DNA of 8,678 nucleotides, from NCBI GenBank assembly GCA_937889855.1, contig CALBYK010000081.1:1-8678 (forward strand). The letters run 5' to 3'. The notes under the pieces are model-generated. The model saw nothing but the letters and a program-made list of their open reading frames with translations, was not told the DNA's origin and ran no database searches. Below are positions 7,397 to 8,678 of this stretch, piece by piece (within the stretch, counting starts at the first letter, position 1; each line of letters starts with the position of its first letter). This DNA comes from an uncultured Prevotella sp. (lineage in GTDB: Bacteria > Bacteroidota > Bacteroidia > Bacteroidales > Bacteroidaceae). The position numbers were made by a program, and so were the translations under genes.

Positions 7397-8678
7397 ATGA
7401 AAATGTATTCATTGCTAATGGCACTGCCTCTGATGCTTGCATCATGCAGCGACGACAACAATAGTATCAACGACCCCTCGACCGTTCCTAACGACATCTT
7501 GGCGCCCGTAGTGTCGGCAAAAGCCGACTTCTCGCTCCACATTGCCACCGACAAGGCTGTTTATAAACCCGGTGAGACCGTGTGCTTCACACTGGCTGGC
7601 AGTCTGCCTTCTTCCGCCCGCGTGCGCTACCGCCACGGTGCCGACGTGATAGCCGACGAGGCAGTAGGCTCGGCATCGTGGACATGGACAGTTCCGCAGG
7701 ACGACTACACAGGCTATATGGCCGACATCTACACTGCCGACGGCAATCAGGAGACACTCTACGCCACTATCGGCGTAGACGTGTCGAGCGACTGGACTCG
7801 TTTCCCGCGCTATGGATTTATCGCTTCATACGGAAGCGACAAGACCAGCGACAAGATTGCGTCGGAACTCTCGCTGCTCAACCGCTGCCACATCAACGGC
7901 CTACAGTTCTACGACTGGCAGTATAAGCACCACTGGCCGCTCGGCGGCACTCCCGACGCGCTGCTCGACAGCTACAAGGATATTGCCAATCGTGACATAT
8001 ACACATCGGTTGTCAAGGACTATATTTCGCAGGCCCACTCGCTCGGCATGAAAGCCATGTTCTATAACCTCTGTTTCGGTGTGCTGGATGATGCCAAGGC
8101 CGACGGCGTGAAGGACCAGTGGCGCGTCTACACCGACAACGCACACTCAAAGAACGACCATCATCAGTTGCCGTCCGACTGGAAGAGCGACATCTATCTT
8201 GTCGACCCTGCCAATGCCGACTGGCAGAAGTATCTTGCCGAGCGCAATGCCGATGTGTACAAGTCGATAGACTTCGACGGCTTCCATATCGACCAGCTCG
8301 GCGACCGCGGCACTGTCTACGATTACTACGGCTCGCAGCTCAACCTGCCTAACGGCTATGCTTCGTTCATAAAGGCTATGAAGGAGAGTCGCCCCGACAA
8401 GAGTCTTGTGATGAATGCCGTGAGCAATTATGGCTCGGAGAAAATACTCTCCACTGGCTGTATGGACTTCATGTACACAGAGCTGTGGGGAGGAGAGGAC
8501 AAGTTCAGCGACCTTCACGACATCTTGAAGGCCAATACGTCATATAGTGGTGGAAAGCTCGGACAGGTGTATGCCGCATATATGGACTACGGCCACAAGA
8601 CACCTGAGTTCAACACGCCTGGCGTGCTGCTCACCGATGCCGTGATGTTCGCCCTTGGCGCTTCGCATCTCGAACTCG
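7397..8678 (+). CDS. GH66 glycoside hydrolase lipoprotein, probable endo-dextranase, 3' end beyond window
   Basis: The frame stays open to the right edge, giving 427 residues; GH66 proteins are usually longer, so the C-terminal part is missing. Dextranases of this family cut internal alpha-1,6 bonds of dextran with retention. The signal peptide ends L14-A15-S16 before lipidated Cys17, followed by SDD, so the enzyme is probably on the cell surface. Residues about 42-130 look like an N-terminal Ig-like beta-sandwich. The barrel starts near FPRYGF (136-141) and shows GH66 hallmarks: QFYDWQYKHHWP at 170-181, DPAN at 270-273, DGFHIDQLG at 294-302 and FMYTELWGG at 358-366. By family analogy Asp299 is the nucleophile and Glu362 the acid/base. 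The alternative product, a cycloisomaltooligosaccharide glucanotransferase, carries a CBM35 insert that would fall at or past the edge, so it is not excluded. ATG 7397 is preferred over ATG 7403, although both keep the signal peptide. Confidence 0.9.
   Translation, partial: MKMYSLLMALPLMLASCSDDNNSINDPSTVPNDILAPVVSAKADFSLHIATDKAVYKPGETVCFTLAGSLPSSARVRYRHGADVIADEAVGSASWTWTVPQDDYTGYMADIYTADGNQETLYATIGVDVSSDWTRFPRYGFIASYGSDKTSDKIASELSLLNRCHINGLQFYDWQYKHHWPLGGTPDALLDSYKDIANRDIYTSVVKDYISQAHSLGMKAMFYNLCFGVLDDAKADGVKDQWRVYTDNAHSKNDHHQLPSDWKSDIYLVDPANADWQKYLAERNADVYKSIDFDGFHIDQLGDRGTVYDYYGSQLNLPNGYASFIKAMKESRPDKSLVMNAVSNYGSEKILSTGCMDFMYTELWGGEDKFSDLHDILKANTSYSGGKLGQVYAAYMDYGHKTPEFNTPGVLLTDAVMFALGASHLEL

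Noticed and set aside
1..8678. Mobile elements, CRISPR, tRNA/rRNA, riboswitches, frameshifted genes
   Set aside because: No transposase, terminal repeats, spaced repeat array or structured RNA signature was recognised, and all genes are uninterrupted within the window.

Overview
This window is most likely from a member of the Bacteroidales (Prevotellaceae, Muribaculaceae or a close relative; the genus cannot be settled from sequence alone). The evidence is a SusC/SusD pair, AT-rich gene leaders without Shine-Dalgarno sequences, lipoprotein signals followed by Ser-Asp, and promoters matching the Bacteroides TAnnTTTG / TTTG consensus. Coding DNA looks roughly half G+C, while the one real intergenic region is clearly AT-rich.

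Layout. Positions 1-1031 (minus strand) hold the N-terminal 343 residues of a SusR-like membrane regulator; its C-terminal part lies outside the window. Positions 1032-1338 are a divergent control region. It has a well-formed promoter for the regulator, a -7 box for the plus-strand operon, and short direct repeats where an activator would sit. From 1339 to the right edge four genes run head to tail on the plus strand with gaps of only 15, 36 and 16 bases. They encode a SusC-like TonB-dependent transporter (1339-4338), a SusD-like glycan-binding lipoprotein (4354-5847), a SusE-position surface lipoprotein with an N-terminal domain and three SusE/SusF-like binding modules (5884-7380), and a family GH66 glycoside hydrolase lipoprotein (7397 to the edge, missing its C-terminus).

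How the genes work together. GH66 contains endo-dextranases and cycloisomaltooligosaccharide glucanotransferases, both acting on alpha-1,6-glucan. The set therefore reads as a dextran polysaccharide utilization locus (PUL). The gene order resembles, from memory, the Bacteroides thetaiotaomicron dextran locus around BT3086-BT3091 (GH31, GH66, SusE-position protein, SusD, SusC, SusR-like regulator). In the inferred model, surface GH66 cuts dextran and the SusD-like and SusE-like lipoproteins hold it. SusC imports isomaltooligosaccharides with TonB energy, and the regulator senses a periplasmic product and activates the operon. A GH31 alpha-glucosidase just past the right edge is expected but not seen.

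No RNA genes, insertion sequences, CRISPR arrays or rho-independent terminators were recognised. The locus is a coherent, intact example of a known type of system. The less documented points are the repeats in the divergent promoter, the three-module binding protein and the repeated AAAAACAA leader motif.
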